DNA of 13,813 bases from Chloromonas sp. AAM2. Its lineage: Eukaryota > Chlorophyta > Chlorophyceae > Chlamydomonadales > Chlamydomonadaceae. Position 1 is the stretch's first letter. Each line of letters opens with the position of its first letter. A program made the position numbers and the translations under genes. The notes below the pieces were generated by a model. It was given only the letters and a program-made list of their open reading frames with translations, was not told where the DNA came from and did not search any database. The DNA is taken from contig QAXH01000323.1 in the NCBI GenBank assembly GCA_004335635.1, positions 301 through 14,113 of the forward strand, read 5' to 3'. Of the stretch, positions 1 to 9,704 are shown one piece after another.

Positions 1-125
1 ACCTGCACGCCACCCATACAACCTCTGCACACCCACTGCCCACCTGCACGCCACCCATACAACCTCTGCACACCCACTGCCCATCACCTGCACGCCACTC
101 ATACAACCTCTGTACACCCACTGCA
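1..125. repeat. Tandem repeat, ~41-44 bp unit, about 2.9 copies
   Basis: Three head-to-tail copies start at 1, 42 and 86. Each begins ACCTGCACGCCAC and ends ACACCCACTGC. The second copy carries three extra bases (ATC) at its end and the third has a few substitutions. The array runs off the left edge, so its true copy number is unknown. It is non-coding in appearance. Confidence 0.9.
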
Positions 126-302
126 TGATGTTACGGATGTGTTGCTGTCTATTCTGTTGCTTTCACCATCAATGCCCTTCACCGCATCAGCAATCAAAGG
201 GTGGTTGGGCGGTCATGTCTGCACACCGCGCGAGAGCAATTTGTGCCATCAGCTTCAGCATATGCTCTCCTGCCATTTGTTTTCCATGCCATGTGACAGC
301 CC

Positions 303-1072
303 ATGTGCGCCATGCGACTGCAGATGGTCCACAAGGAGGGGCAGATTGTTTATCCCGAGGTTGAGGGCCTCAGCTGCCTCAAGGGGTATAAGACATCCAA
401 CGCAGGGTGCTGTAAGGTAAGTTCAAAGGCAACCAAATGTTGGGAGTGACTTCATATGAGTTTCTTCATGTTTCAGGAGTTAACCTGGTTTTTCCCTCGT
501 TAGTTTGAATGTCGAGAATTCCCTCTTACGTTGGTCTTCACAGCTTGGCTGTTCAAGATTGAACTCAACCTCAACGGAATGCTAACAAACTTGGAATCCT
601 GGCGATTCCGCGCTTGGCCTGGCCAATTTATAACCACGGAAAACTGCCCCATGCAGGCCCGCAGTCACAGTTTTCAAGAACTTCCCTAACATCACAACCC
701 AAGACAGGCTTTGAAAGGTTCAACCAGCAAGATGCTTCAGGATGCCCCAGGATGGTGTTGTGCATTGGCAAGCCATGCATGCATGCGTGAATGGGTTCTA
801 ACACATTATCATGGCTGAACAGAACAGACAGTAATCCTCTTTTGTTGCCCATAGGATAATTGCATGGGAAGCATGTCCATCACACAGTCTTCACATGTGA
901 CACGTGCACCGGAGCCTTTTGTTTATTGCTGGTTCTTCTGCAGGTGCTGTTGCATCCCAGATGGGGCAGTGCTGTTTACCCCGCCACTCTCTTCACCACA
1001 GCGCCACTGGAGCAACTGTTAGCTGCGATTTCAGCAGCAGACAGCGCTAACACGCAGATAGCGGCTGCTTGA
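303..1072 (+). CDS. Unrecognised protein, last two exons (5' end not resolved)
   Basis: Two exons join in phase 0. The first is coding-like from an ATG at 324 (or from an ATG at 303 in the same frame; an in-frame TGA lies at 294) and ends at 416 with donor AAG|GTAAGT. The second runs from 944, after acceptor TTCTTCTGCAG, to a TGA at 1070-1072. The intron is 527 bases. The joined piece is about 73-80 residues. It contains VYPEVEGLSCLKGYKTSNAG, then GCCK at the junction, then LLHPRWGSAVYPATLFTT, and ends in an Ala/Ser-rich tail (AAISAADSANTQIAAA). I do not recognise the family. The 5' exon may continue a gene lying left of the window (acceptor CTGCAG ends at 323) or may contain the start. TGTAA at 1193-1197 fits a poly(A) signal. 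The evidence is splice phase plus composition only. Confidence 0.5.
417..943 (+). other. Intron of the unrecognised gene
   Basis: This is a GT-AG intron with donor GTAAGTTC and acceptor GTTCTTCTGCAG. I see no repeat or gene inside it. The 74-residue frame on the opposite strand at 628-852 has no recognisable composition. Confidence 0.45.
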
Positions 1073-1192
1073 TTATGTTAGGGACCGCCCATTGGCTTTC
1101 ATGTGTTTATGAATCCAATAGCTTTCACAGGCCGACGCCTACAGCGGTTGCAATGCCAGTGTGGGTTTAATACCACTTGCGATGGAGTAAAC

Positions 1193-1197
1193 TGTAA
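1193..1197 (+). promoter_or_regulatory. Candidate polyadenylation signal TGTAA
   Basis: TGTAA lies 120 bases after the TGA at 1072, on the same strand. TGTAA is the usual poly(A) signal in volvocine green algae. A five-base motif is common by chance, so this depends on both the lineage and the upstream gene call. Confidence 0.4.
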
Positions 1198-1467
1198 CGT
1201 TCACGCTCTTTCCAAGCGGAGCAGGTTGCTATGCTATGGCATCATGGTAGCCCTTGGAGATGCCTCTGACGCAACTGCCCTCCTTGCAAAGCTTGCACAT
1301 GGCAGTCCTTGCTTCTTTGGCAAACGCACACAACGGTGTGATGCTGTGGTGAAAGGCCCTCAGTCAGCTTGTCTTCTCGTGTGAGTGTTGGTGGTGACGG
1401 TTCAGGTGGGGTTTGGGGGACATGTGGGTCAGGCTTAGGGTCAGGTGGTCCCTGATAAGACTGACTA

Positions 1468-1570
1468 GACTGCCTGTAGCTGGGCCTGCCTGTAGCTGGC
1501 CTGCAGCACCGGTCTGGCTTGTAGCTGGGGCGCCAGCTTGCAGCTGGGACGGCACCCAGTTGCCTGTAGT
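1468..1570. repeat. Degenerate minisatellite, CTGTAGCTGG-type units
   Basis: Units of the form CTGCCTGTAGCTGG, GCCTGTAGCTGG, GGCTTGTAGCTGG, GCTTGCAGCTGG and GTTGCCTGTAG follow each other with variable spacing. This makes the repeated Gln/Ala/Pro/Tyr/Arg patterns in the antisense open frames, which are therefore repeat artefacts. Confidence 0.7.
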
Positions 1571-2246
1571 CGCGAGGTTTGCATCGCGCAGTGCATCCGG
1601 CACAGACTTGCCCAGCACTTGACTTGCACCTGCCAGCACTTCCCAAAGACCTGCACCGTCTGCCTGAGAGGCCCTTGGTAGCCCTAACAACATGCGATGA
1701 CTGATGCTGCAGCTGAGAGCCACACAGCTTGCCACCCGCGGAGAAACACGTACAGCCATATGCATTTACGCGGGTTATATGTTTTATCCGCGACCCCAGG
1801 TCCTCAGGTTATGTACTTGAATATACAGTGACAGCGCAGTTAACGCAAAAAACCATACATCAGCACTGCTGCAATTCTCTGGGTGTGCAAGTAGGTCGTT
1901 TGCATAAAACATACGCCCATATTGACAACCAACACCACCTTCGTTACATACCACATGCAAGCAAGAACCACGAATACAACTGAATACTGCGCAAACTGAC
2001 ATACAAAATGGCCGAATCGCTGTAGCCTACAGCCAACAACCCTCGTCAGCATGCCAAGCCTTATGGATGCAAGCACCACTGTCATCTCACCAGTCAAGCA
2101 AGTGTGGGAATACGTTGGCTGTCTGTTTGGTAGGTATTGGCTTACCATAGTACGCTGGACAGAGGTTGTGCAGACTTGCCAGCTGCTCAACCTATGTGGT
2201 GTGATGTGGCACGGCTCAGCGGCGTCCAGCTGGCTTTCCTTGACTT

Positions 2247-5200
2247 CTACTCCGCCAGCATACGCGGCAGGCCCACCCCCAGTAGCAACCCAATCATCAC
2301 AATGACTGCCCACACCGCAATAGTCTTCAGCTGAGCCAGCCGCTGCACCCTGGTCGCCTGCCTCAGCCTCTCCTGCTCCCGCCTTGCCGCCTCCGCTTCC
2401 CGCTCCGCCTTGCTCGCCCTAGCCTTCCCGCCACCTACTCCCGCTGGCACACCCTGACTTGCAGCTTGGTCCTGCTTCCTGCCAGCTGCACTACTGCTGC
2501 TGCTGCTACCGTTGGCAGTGATGGGGGCTTTGGGGGGGCTGTGCTGCTTGGCCGGGTTGGCTGCTGCAGTGGGGTGGGCACACTCCGGGTCACAGGGTAG
2601 CAGCCGGAGGGGGGTGAGAGCGTCATAGGAGGCGGCACGACCCAATGCCTGGAGAGCGGCAGAAACCTGAGACAAGACAAAAACAATTGCAGGGGTTGCG
2701 TTGAAAAAGGGAGGTAAGGCTAGGAAATCATCACAAACACCTGCCTGTAGAGCAACCTGACGATACAATGAGTAACAATGGTGGATACTCGATGCGTTCG
2801 ATACAATGGATACTCAGGACAGACCCTGAGGGAAGGTCAGGAAGACATAAGGTGAAGAAGAAACACTGCAGAGGCTACGTGAGAAAATGAGTCTAGAACT
2901 TCATAGGACGGTGGACCCATGTAGGTGGAACCATGCGAATCCATGTAGGCTCAGTGAACTACGGCATGACATACTGCGTCTCACCCAATGAGGAAGGGCG
3001 GTCACGATTTTATCCAATGCAAGGAGTTTCCAACTGCGACAATTTTTGGGCTGTTGCAATAGGGCCAAACAGATGCGCAAACTGGTGCGCTCAACTTTGC
3101 ATGTGATGGCCTGAGTGGCCGGTGCGACGCTTGCTCGAGGGACTCGTTCTGCTCGCGCATGGTATCTCACCTCGGTGTGATTGATAATCCGTGATAGTTC
3201 CGCTCCCACTGCTCTTGGGTATCCAATACCCGAGTACCACCAGTGTGCCATTTTTAGGACATTCAGTCATGGCGGGGACCAGTATGATAATTCTCTAGGT
3301 TGCCAGCTTCAGCCCTTACCTGAAAACATGCCCATTTCGCCTTGATCCGTTTGCAAGCGCAGCGCACTGTCACCTCCTCCTCGCACCGCCGTGCCCCGGG
3401 ACAGGCTCCCGCATGGCAGGCTGCGCGGCAAGGGTGGGGGCAGTTGGGCAGCGGCCTGTGGCAGGGCTTGCCACAACAAAGGGCATCCTCAACCACCTTC
3501 GCTGGGCCGTTTCCAACTGTTATGGTGGAGACGGCGGTTGTAGCTTGGGCGGCGCACAGTGAGGTGCAGGGAAGGGAGAGAGAGACCTTGCCGCAGTGGC
3601 AGGGCGTGCTGACTGCTAGATTGCATGGTGGGCATGGATCTGCATGACATGGCTTTTCGCATGCATGGCCACATGAGCGCGGTCGCCCACATGCCTGTGT
3701 GCACGCCTGGCATGGTGTTGGTTGTGCGTTTCCGACCGCTGCATCTGTAGTTGCATGACATGGCAACTGGCATGCATGGTTGCCACATGCCAAGGGTTGC
3801 CCACAAGGCGCCAGACAGCTGTACGGTTTTGCTCGGCAGCAAGCCTCGTTTATCTGCTCATGTCCACCCAGGCAGGAGATCGTCACAGAAACCGTGCAAG
3901 GTGGGCAGCTACTAGGCAGCTTCCCATCCAGCTGCTCCAACACCAGCTGCGCCCCAGCTGCTGCCAAGCTGGCAGCTGGAGGGCCCTTGGATGAGCCTTG
4001 GCTGTCACCTGGTTGGCCGTTGCTGCTGATTCGCCCAGCACGAGAGCCGTTACTGCCACCGTTTCTGGCAGTTGGAGCAATTGTGGCACCAAAACCGTTT
4101 CCGAGGTGTTCAAGCATGGCGCTGGCTGTGAGGTGAATCTTGGGCGCGGTAGGTGGAATGAAGGAGGCAATGGCAGGGGGCTGGGCGTCATGGCAGGTGC
4201 TGGAGGTGCATGGGTGGCCACATGGTTGAAGTGTGCCACATGCACTGGCACATGGAGGACCTGCATGGCAAGGGTTTGCTTGTTTTAGGAATGCGTTTAC
4301 TGTTGCATGGACATGGTTGCACGAACCTGGTTGTTGAGGACTGCTCACCGATGAACACTATGTTATGACTACTAACACAACTGAAAAGAGATGTACAGCA
4401 AAACCGCCATAGCATACTGACATGGCAAGACAATGAAACCAGAAGCGGAGGAGCAGTGGTCAGAGTGCGTCTGCCACGGCCCACACAGTCAAACTCATTG
4501 TCAGCAGCAATGCACGAGCAAACTGGAGCGACTGTTCAGGACAGTAACAGGAGTACAAGCTGTGTAAGGTGCTAGGCAACGACTTCTTTACAACGCCAAC
4601 TAGTGTATAAGCAGAGGAAAAGCCATCTGTCATGAACATGTGCTCCAGCTCACAAGCCATCACTTACAAGGTCCATAGTGACACCGGTGTGCCGGGCCAG
4701 GCGCATGCCGGCAGACAGCAGGCACCTGACACCTAGCATAGCAGACAGGCGGCATGGCCCTTCCCTCAGCGCCGCATGGAAGGGTGGCCGTAGCCCGCCC
4801 ACATGCACATGCAAACGCGACCGTGAGCGGGCAGGGTCTGCATGGACCCGGGTGGCAAGGGGCAGGGCACCGGTGGTTGCCACAGCGCAGCTTGCGGTTG
4901 CACGTTTCCTCGCATGGAGGGCATGCGGGACCGCCCATGCAGCAGCGGCGCTTGCATGGGTGGCGGCCACATGCACGCATGGCGTTGCAGCGCCGGTCAC
5001 AGAGAAGCTCCTGGGTGCATGCAACAGCCTTCTGCGACTTTCCGCAGCGGCATGTCTTGGTGACGGTAGCGCGGCATGAGCTACACTCGCCCATGTGGCA
5101 CCTGAGCATGCATGGAAAGAATCCTCTCATGCGGCTTGTGCGATAACGAGGTATGATGTGATGCATGTGCAATAAGTAAAGAGAGACAGTAACGCCAATG

Positions 5201-8200
5201 ACCCCTTTTGCACATCACCAACAAATACCAGCCTCCAGAAGTGGCTCAGACCCTGCGAGGTACACAGATTGGCGCCATGCATGAACTAATTGTGCCCGGG
5301 CCTTATCACTGGAGCTGCGGAAGTGTGGCTTGCAGAGTAAGTGACTTACTTGCATTGGTTTGGGTAAACCCTAGACTTAGTGTAAGAGTGCGATAACCAA
5401 AGCGACCACGGCCAGAAGCTGGTGTAATTCAAAAGAATTTTGAGTCACGCCAGTGCACGATGGGTACGGATATATGCACAGCGTTGATGAGCGTACGCCC
5501 ACATCCGGCCTACCTGTCCTGGCACGTGTGCTGTCCGCATGGCAGCACCTTGCCACACGTGCCACCGCACGTGGGTGACTTCTCCATGCAGCTGAGGCCC
5601 ACATGGATCACATGGCCGCATGGGCATGTGCGAGTGCCCTCTGACGGGCATGTGCCGCATGGACCCGCATGGCACACCGCCTCGCACGTGTGATTGCCAC
5701 AGGCCAGGCGCTTGCAACAGACCCGGTCACACTGGAAGTCACTCTCACAGCAAGAAACGGCCCGGCTCTGCAGGTGCGCAACAATGGAGCCATGCATGGA
5801 AAGAGCGCTCATCTCTGCATGTGCAGCGATCATGGCATCAAAAGCATGATGGCATCGAGGTCACAGCTATTGTATAAATTAAAAATAAACGAAATGTATC
5901 AAACAGCACGGTACGCACCACAGAAGACATTTTATGGCCACTCCTGGCTCATGGATGTGGGCAAAGACATCAGTCGAATGTCCCCTAGAACAACAACGAC
6001 AACGCGGTGTGTGAGATCAATAGCCATATGAGCCAGCACAGCAATTTCAACCTACACACTAGCATAGCATCCTGCATAGCAATACCTAAATCTTAACACA
6101 CGAAATTCTACCCAGGAGTAGGGAATCTGCCATGTCGAACTCACTAGCTGCAGACAAGTACGACAGGAAGAACTCGCTCACCTGGGCCCCACATCTGCAC
6201 TTGGTCTTGACCTGCACGTCACATGGCGGGCACTCGCCCGCATGGCACGCCTCCTGACACGCATGGCCGCACGCCAGGAGCATGCCGCATGGGCCGCCGC
6301 AGCCGAACTCGTGATGGCCACACCGCCGTTGGTCCTGGCGCTTGCCACAGTAACACCTGTCACAGAACACAGCTTGTGAGCTCTGCAGCACCACAGGCCG
6401 CCAGTGTGGCGAAACCACCGCCACTGAGTGACAAACACGGGACAGTGTTGATGCTTGGTAACCACTGCCACAGGAACAATACTCAAGATACGAGTTATCA
6501 TGCCAAACTGCTCAAAGGATCTGTAAACCAAGGGCTCCTGCAGCACATAGGATCCATGTCATGTCGAGCATGGGATCCATGTCATGTCGAGCATGGGATC
6601 CATGTCATGTCGACCGTTTCCGCAACCCACGTGCACGCAATCACATGAAAAGGCATGTGACAAGGCACGTGATCACATCCCTCACCTTGCATCCACAACC
6701 AGTGGGCAGGGCGGGCAGGGCCCCGGGTGGCACAGCAGCAGGCATGTGTGCCCACAGCCGCTTGCACCTCCCTCCTCCCCCTCCCCTGTCGCCAGTGACC
6801 GGCCGCACAGGTCCCCGCATGAGTGGGCAGTCCTCCAGGGGTCCCACTCCGGGTCCTCGGCCTTGCCGCAGAAGCATGTGTACGAGCGGGGCACGGCAGA
6901 GGCGGGGTAAGGCTGCCTGCAGTGCAGTAACACAGAGTGAGGCAGTAACACTGTGAGTAACAGCAACCTGGGCCACTATTGTGTTCTGGAGGAAAACAGA
7001 TGGTCGTGCATGGGTGGACTGGCTCATGCCTGATTGATAAGTGTTGTGAAACACACCTGGCATCAGCCATCATGTTCATCAGAAGCAACAGGGTCAGACA
7101 GTACATGACTATAGATGCATGCCAGTGTTGTAGATTTCAAATCTGACAAGTTTGTTTTAAAGTCTCACATAGAAACGTGGCCGTTCTGCGTCGTAACATT
7201 GGAGTCTCACATAGAGAAGGCATGCCCGTCCATACGTGTGGCTCAAGGGTTGGTCCATGGCCCACCTGCACTTGGGACAGCCCCACTCCGCAGTGGCCCG
7301 GGCCTCCGCAGCCGCACCGGGGAATTGGCTCAGCCGGTTCATGGTCTTGAGCACACACGCATCGATCTGACTCTTGGCCCACTCCTGCAAGGAAGCAAGC
7401 ATACATCGTTCACAGTCTTCGCCGGCTCTTCTTTTCTGTGCTGTCACCGCGCAGCTGATTGTTTTTGTGCTTGTCTGCCCACCAACACTCCTTGCCTGCT
7501 GGAGGCCATGTAATCTAGTGGGAAAAGCGGGCTTGCATCGTATGGCTGGTTGCAAAACAAACCCCGAGCCCAGACTTTGCAGGTGTGCCTATCGCATGAC
7601 CCAAGCGGGCCAAAAGTACAACCAGTTGCCCTGCTCCTACCTCGCACATGAATGTCTGCATGGGGCCTTCAAAAGTTGCTAACGCCTCACCTGCATGCAC
7701 GTCATGTGCATGACCGCGTAGCAGCTCTGATAGCAGCTCCACACGGCCTCCTGGGGCCGGATGGTGCCCAGGCAGATGAGACAGGCGCTGCTGTCGGCCA
7801 CGGCACTGGCCAGGTACTGACGCACCTTACCCACACCATGGGCAAACAGGGGGTCGGAACTGTGCAACAGGCGGGCAGGCAACAGGTAGGATATCTGGAC
7901 TGGGCGAAACTGCAAGATGCCAAACTGCTCAAAGGATCTATGAACCAAGAGTGGCACATGGCACGTCAGAGTGCCGTCAGAGTGAGAAATCCGTGGCTAT
8001 ATATCGACGCCTTCGCTCTCTGCTCGTCCTCTTCGTTCTGGCGGGTTTTGGCTGGCTTGGAACGCGTTAGTGAGTGGCAATCTTTATGTAGTAAGTCTAA
8101 CCTACAACATCCTGCGGGGTTGGCGGAAGCGGCAGATGTGCACGTTGAGCGGGCAGGGGCTGGCGGACGAGGCCGGTAGGCCGGTGGGCACGTGGGCAGG

Positions 8201-8986
8201 CAACCATGGGTGCGGGCAGGTAGGCGGGCAGGCCAGCAGGCGGGTGGACGGACACACAGCACCGGGATCACTGGCAAAAGCTGGGTATCTGGCCTATGTT
8301 AATCACATGGCACTATGTTGTTGAGCACACTTGCCTGGCACTCTAAAACACACCTTGCCATGTCTCCCCCCAGCTCGTTGAGGTAGCGCTCAAACACCTG
8401 CTCAGCAGCCTGGCCACCCTGCGGGCACACTCAGAGCAGCACACAGCCCGACTGACACAGGGGCTGAGGTCACACTCTGAGAGATGGGGTCACACTTCAA
8501 CATCTTGCGCTGCACATTGTGCTACTGGACATTCCTGACAAAAATCACAGTTCAAAAAGCATTGCCCGTGCAGACACGGGCCCATTCACTTTTGGACGTT
8601 TTTGGACGTTTTGATCATGCGCCAACCTGCATGTTGCGTGAATGCGTTCCGGGTGTTCATTCCAGTTTGCATTGCTGCTCAGTCCAAACCCAAGGTTCCC
8701 AACATGCTCAGCCAATCCACTGATGTGGCCACCAACCACGACGGTATGATGGGCCGAGTGCCAGACCTCCTACGTGATCATTATCACAGGCATTTATGCA
8801 TCGGGTTAAAAAAAGATGTTTGCCAGTTCTAACAACCGCACACACCACAGTATACTCACTCCCGAGTGTACGCCCAGCTTGTGTTCAGTCTGTGCTCACC
8901 TGTGCCTGCCCCCCTGCAGGCTCATCCTCGCCGCTGCTGCTGCCTCCTCCCCACACAGGACGCCCCGGGCCAGCTACCCTCGGCAT
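2247..8986 (-). CDS. NFXL: NF-X1-type zinc-finger protein with N-terminal RING and C-terminal membrane anchor (complete, 10 exons)
   Basis: Exons in coding order: 8986-8900, 8418-8354, 7859-7691, 7384-7266, 6916-6686, 6356-6182, 5767-5514, 5101-4668, 4260-3320, 2666-2247. They sum to 2895 bases (964 residues plus TAG). Every intron is GT-AG and every junction is in phase; several junctions restore conserved cysteines. An in-frame TGA ten codons upstream of the ATG supports this start. Residues 77-146 form a C4HC3 RING (C77, C80, C93, C97, H102, C105, C143, C146). About ten NFX repeats follow, for example [17 protein letters not shown]. An Ala/Ser/Gly-rich insert (about 536-612) separates the later repeats. 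The end carries the family's LLPCDPEC signature, a charged Arg/Glu stretch (906-939) and a hydrophobic helix (941-958). Animal NFX1/NFXL1 and plant NFXL proteins are RING-type ubiquitin ligases or transcription regulators of about 800-1200 residues. NFXL is a family label; the exact ortholog is not decided. Introns are 306-653 bases. Confidence 0.93.
2930..3250 (-). mobile_element. Possible dispersed-repeat remnant in the last intron of the NFXL gene
   Basis: This part of the 653-base last intron holds a 116-codon open frame on the - strand (2901-3251) without zinc-finger character. Its composition differs from the CAT/TGC-rich flanks, and it has a small perfect hairpin (GGGTAT-CCA-ATACCC, 3217-3231). 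The sequence looks like a repeat-family insert, but I see no terminal repeats, target-site duplication or polymerase motif. The call is weak and rests on composition. Confidence 0.25.
6500..6535 (+). repeat. Dispersed repeat, copy A (pairs with 7917-7952)
   Basis: ATGCCAAACTGCTCAAAGGA followed by TCT (23 bases) is identical to 7917-7939, and similarity continues for about 12 more bases (AACCAAG shared). Both copies are in introns of the NFXL gene, on the same strand. This suggests a short interspersed family or an internal duplication. Confidence 0.75.
6550..6614. repeat. 23-bp tandem repeat, 2.8 copies, in an NFXL intron
   Basis: The unit GGATCCATGTCATGTCGAGC followed by ATG starts at 6550, 6573 and 6596 with exact 23-base spacing. 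The copies are identical until the third diverges at its end. It lies in the intron between the exons at 6916-6686 and 6356-6182, and each unit contains a BamHI palindrome. Confidence 0.9.
7917..7952 (+). repeat. Dispersed repeat, copy B (pairs with 6500-6535)
   Basis: This is the second copy of the 23-base exact match at 6500. It lies in the intron just upstream of the RING exon. On the - strand both copies read as similar short peptides (HRSFEQFGI and YRSFEQFGM), so the repeat may derive from a coding element, but nothing else supports that. Confidence 0.75.
8141..8262 (+). repeat. G-rich GGGCAGG/GGCGGG low-complexity tract in an NFXL intron
   Basis: Runs such as GGGCAGG, GGCCGG, GGTGGGC, GCGGGCAGG and GGCGGGCAGG recur with irregular spacing. 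On the transcribed strand of the NFXL gene the tract is C-rich, and it lies in the intron between exons 2 and 3. G runs of three or more are frequent enough to consider a G-quadruplex on the + strand. Confidence 0.6.
8581..8615. repeat. Short direct repeat (TTTTTGGACG-type, two copies)
   Basis: TTTTGGACGTTTTTGGACGTTTTG is two adjacent copies of a ~10-base unit. It lies in the first intron of the NFXL gene (8419-8899). The rest of that intron shows nothing I can name. Confidence 0.6.
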
Positions 8987-9250
8987 GGAAAGACTGATGG
9001 TTGACCAAACCGTTCAGAGACCTCTGCATGTGGGGCATTCAAGATCATTGATGACGCTTTCTTCTCCCAATAAATCAGCCACGACACATTCTGTAGCATG
9101 TCTTGGCAATCAAATGGGGCATACCAAATGGACTGCTGTGTGTGGGTGAGTTGGTGAGAAACTTGAGGTCCTTGCTGTGAGGTGCCTAACACGCTCATAG
9201 TTTTCAGTTCAGACCCGCATGTTGAAATCACACATCCTCCACCAGGTTTC
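8987..9250 (-). promoter_or_regulatory. 5' region of the NFXL gene / 3' region of the microprotein gene
   Basis: The 264 bases between the NFXL start codon (8986) and the upstream same-strand stop (9251) must hold the NFXL 5' leader and promoter plus the 3' UTR of the microprotein gene. I see no clear TATA box and no TGTAA on the - strand here, so the boundary between the two transcription units cannot be placed. Confidence 0.45.
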
Positions 9251-9704
9251 TTACTGTAACATTGTAACTCTGCCTACTGTAACTCTGCCTGCTGTAACGC
9301 ACCACTTGGTCTTGGCTGCAGAAGCTGCTGGCTGACTCTCCTTGTTCTCTGACACGGGCAGGGTCTGCAAAATCGCACATGGTGGACCCAACAAGACTCA
9401 ACACAAGCACCAGAAAACAATCATCTGAACCAAGTGCATGGCCAGCAAAGATTCAGCAAACTGGCTTGGTCGCCTGGTAGTGCCGTCAGGGACACGTAGC
9501 CGCAGCAAGTTGTCATCGAGTGTTCCTTACCAAGTCCGGCTTGAAGATGCTGTGCACGACAGCAGCGCCCGAGAACAGAGAGATGATGGCAGTAGCTGCA
9601 AGGGTGAAGTGACCAATCCGTTGTTCACGCAGGCATGCGGATCAGTGACATGCAAGACGTTCTCTAGGCGCACCGTAGCCCTTGACGATGTCCGGCACTG
9701 CCAT
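9251..9704 (-). CDS. Small single-pass membrane protein, BRAWNIN/UQCC6-like (DUF4516-type), 3 exons
   Basis: Exons in coding order are 9704-9674, 9595-9531 and 9364-9251, giving 210 bases (69 residues plus TAA). The ATG has a strong context (CCACCATGG). Introns of 78 and 166 bases have donors ACG|GTGCGC and TTG|GTAAGG and acceptors CCCTTGCAG and ATTTTGCAG, all in phase. The N-terminus is MAVPDIVKGY, then a hydrophobic helix ending SLFSGAAVVH, then FKPDL joined by splicing to TLPVSENKE. The pattern helix-VVH-(4 residues)-PDLT-(I/L)-P and the length match human BRAWNIN/UQCC6 (71 residues), an inner-mitochondrial-membrane factor for respiratory complex III assembly. The PDL|TLP core spans an exon junction, so no single frame shows it. 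The last ~17 residues are encoded by a 15-base tandem repeat. The gene is fairly certain; the family assignment rests on one short motif plus topology. Confidence 0.75.
9253..9298. repeat. 15-bp tandem repeat forming the C-terminus of the microprotein
   Basis: TGTAACTCTGCCTAC and TGTAACTCTGCCTGC lie side by side, flanked by partial TGTAAC copies. Read on the - strand they encode VTAGRVTVGRVTM, the end of the UQCC6-like protein. The repeat probably extended or replaced an older C-terminus. Confidence 0.8.

Larger units (their letters stand above)
1073..2246. other. Intergenic region between two convergent genes
   Basis: The + strand gene ends at 1072 and the - strand zinc-finger gene ends at 2247, so their 3' ends face each other. 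Apart from the minisatellite at 1468-1570 and candidate poly(A) motifs (TGTAA at 1193 on +; TTACA at 1944-1948, which reads TGTAA on -), I see no exon with supporting splice sites. The open frames here are low-complexity or overlap the repeat. Confidence 0.5.

Noticed and set aside
1242..1765. Overlapping - strand frames of 133-134 codons with Gln/Ala/Pro repeats
   Set aside because: The repeats come from the minisatellite at 1468-1570. There are no splice sites or conserved motifs.
3170..3250. A tRNA-like hairpin region
   Set aside because: There is a small perfect stem (3217-3231) but no cloverleaf, anticodon arm or TTC-type T-arm.
3263..4348. A 361-codon frame as a stand-alone single-exon gene with a start near 4348
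   Set aside because: Its conserved part begins only at 4260, where an acceptor joins in phase to the exon ending at 4668 and restores a zinc-ligand Cys. It also runs past a good donor (CAG|GTAAGG at 3319). It is an internal exon, not a gene.
3342..5146. Several + strand frames of about 90-133 codons opposite the NFXL exons
   Set aside because: They are shadows of the Cys/His-rich coding strand and have no independent features.
6550..6614. A CRISPR-like array
   Set aside because: The 23-base units are directly adjacent with no spacers, and the window is eukaryotic. It is a simple tandem repeat.
2247..8986. Very frequent GCATGG/CATGC motifs, resembling a regulatory or repeat element
   Set aside because: On the - strand most of them are Cys and His codons of the zinc-finger repeats (TGC CAT GC), so coding explains them.
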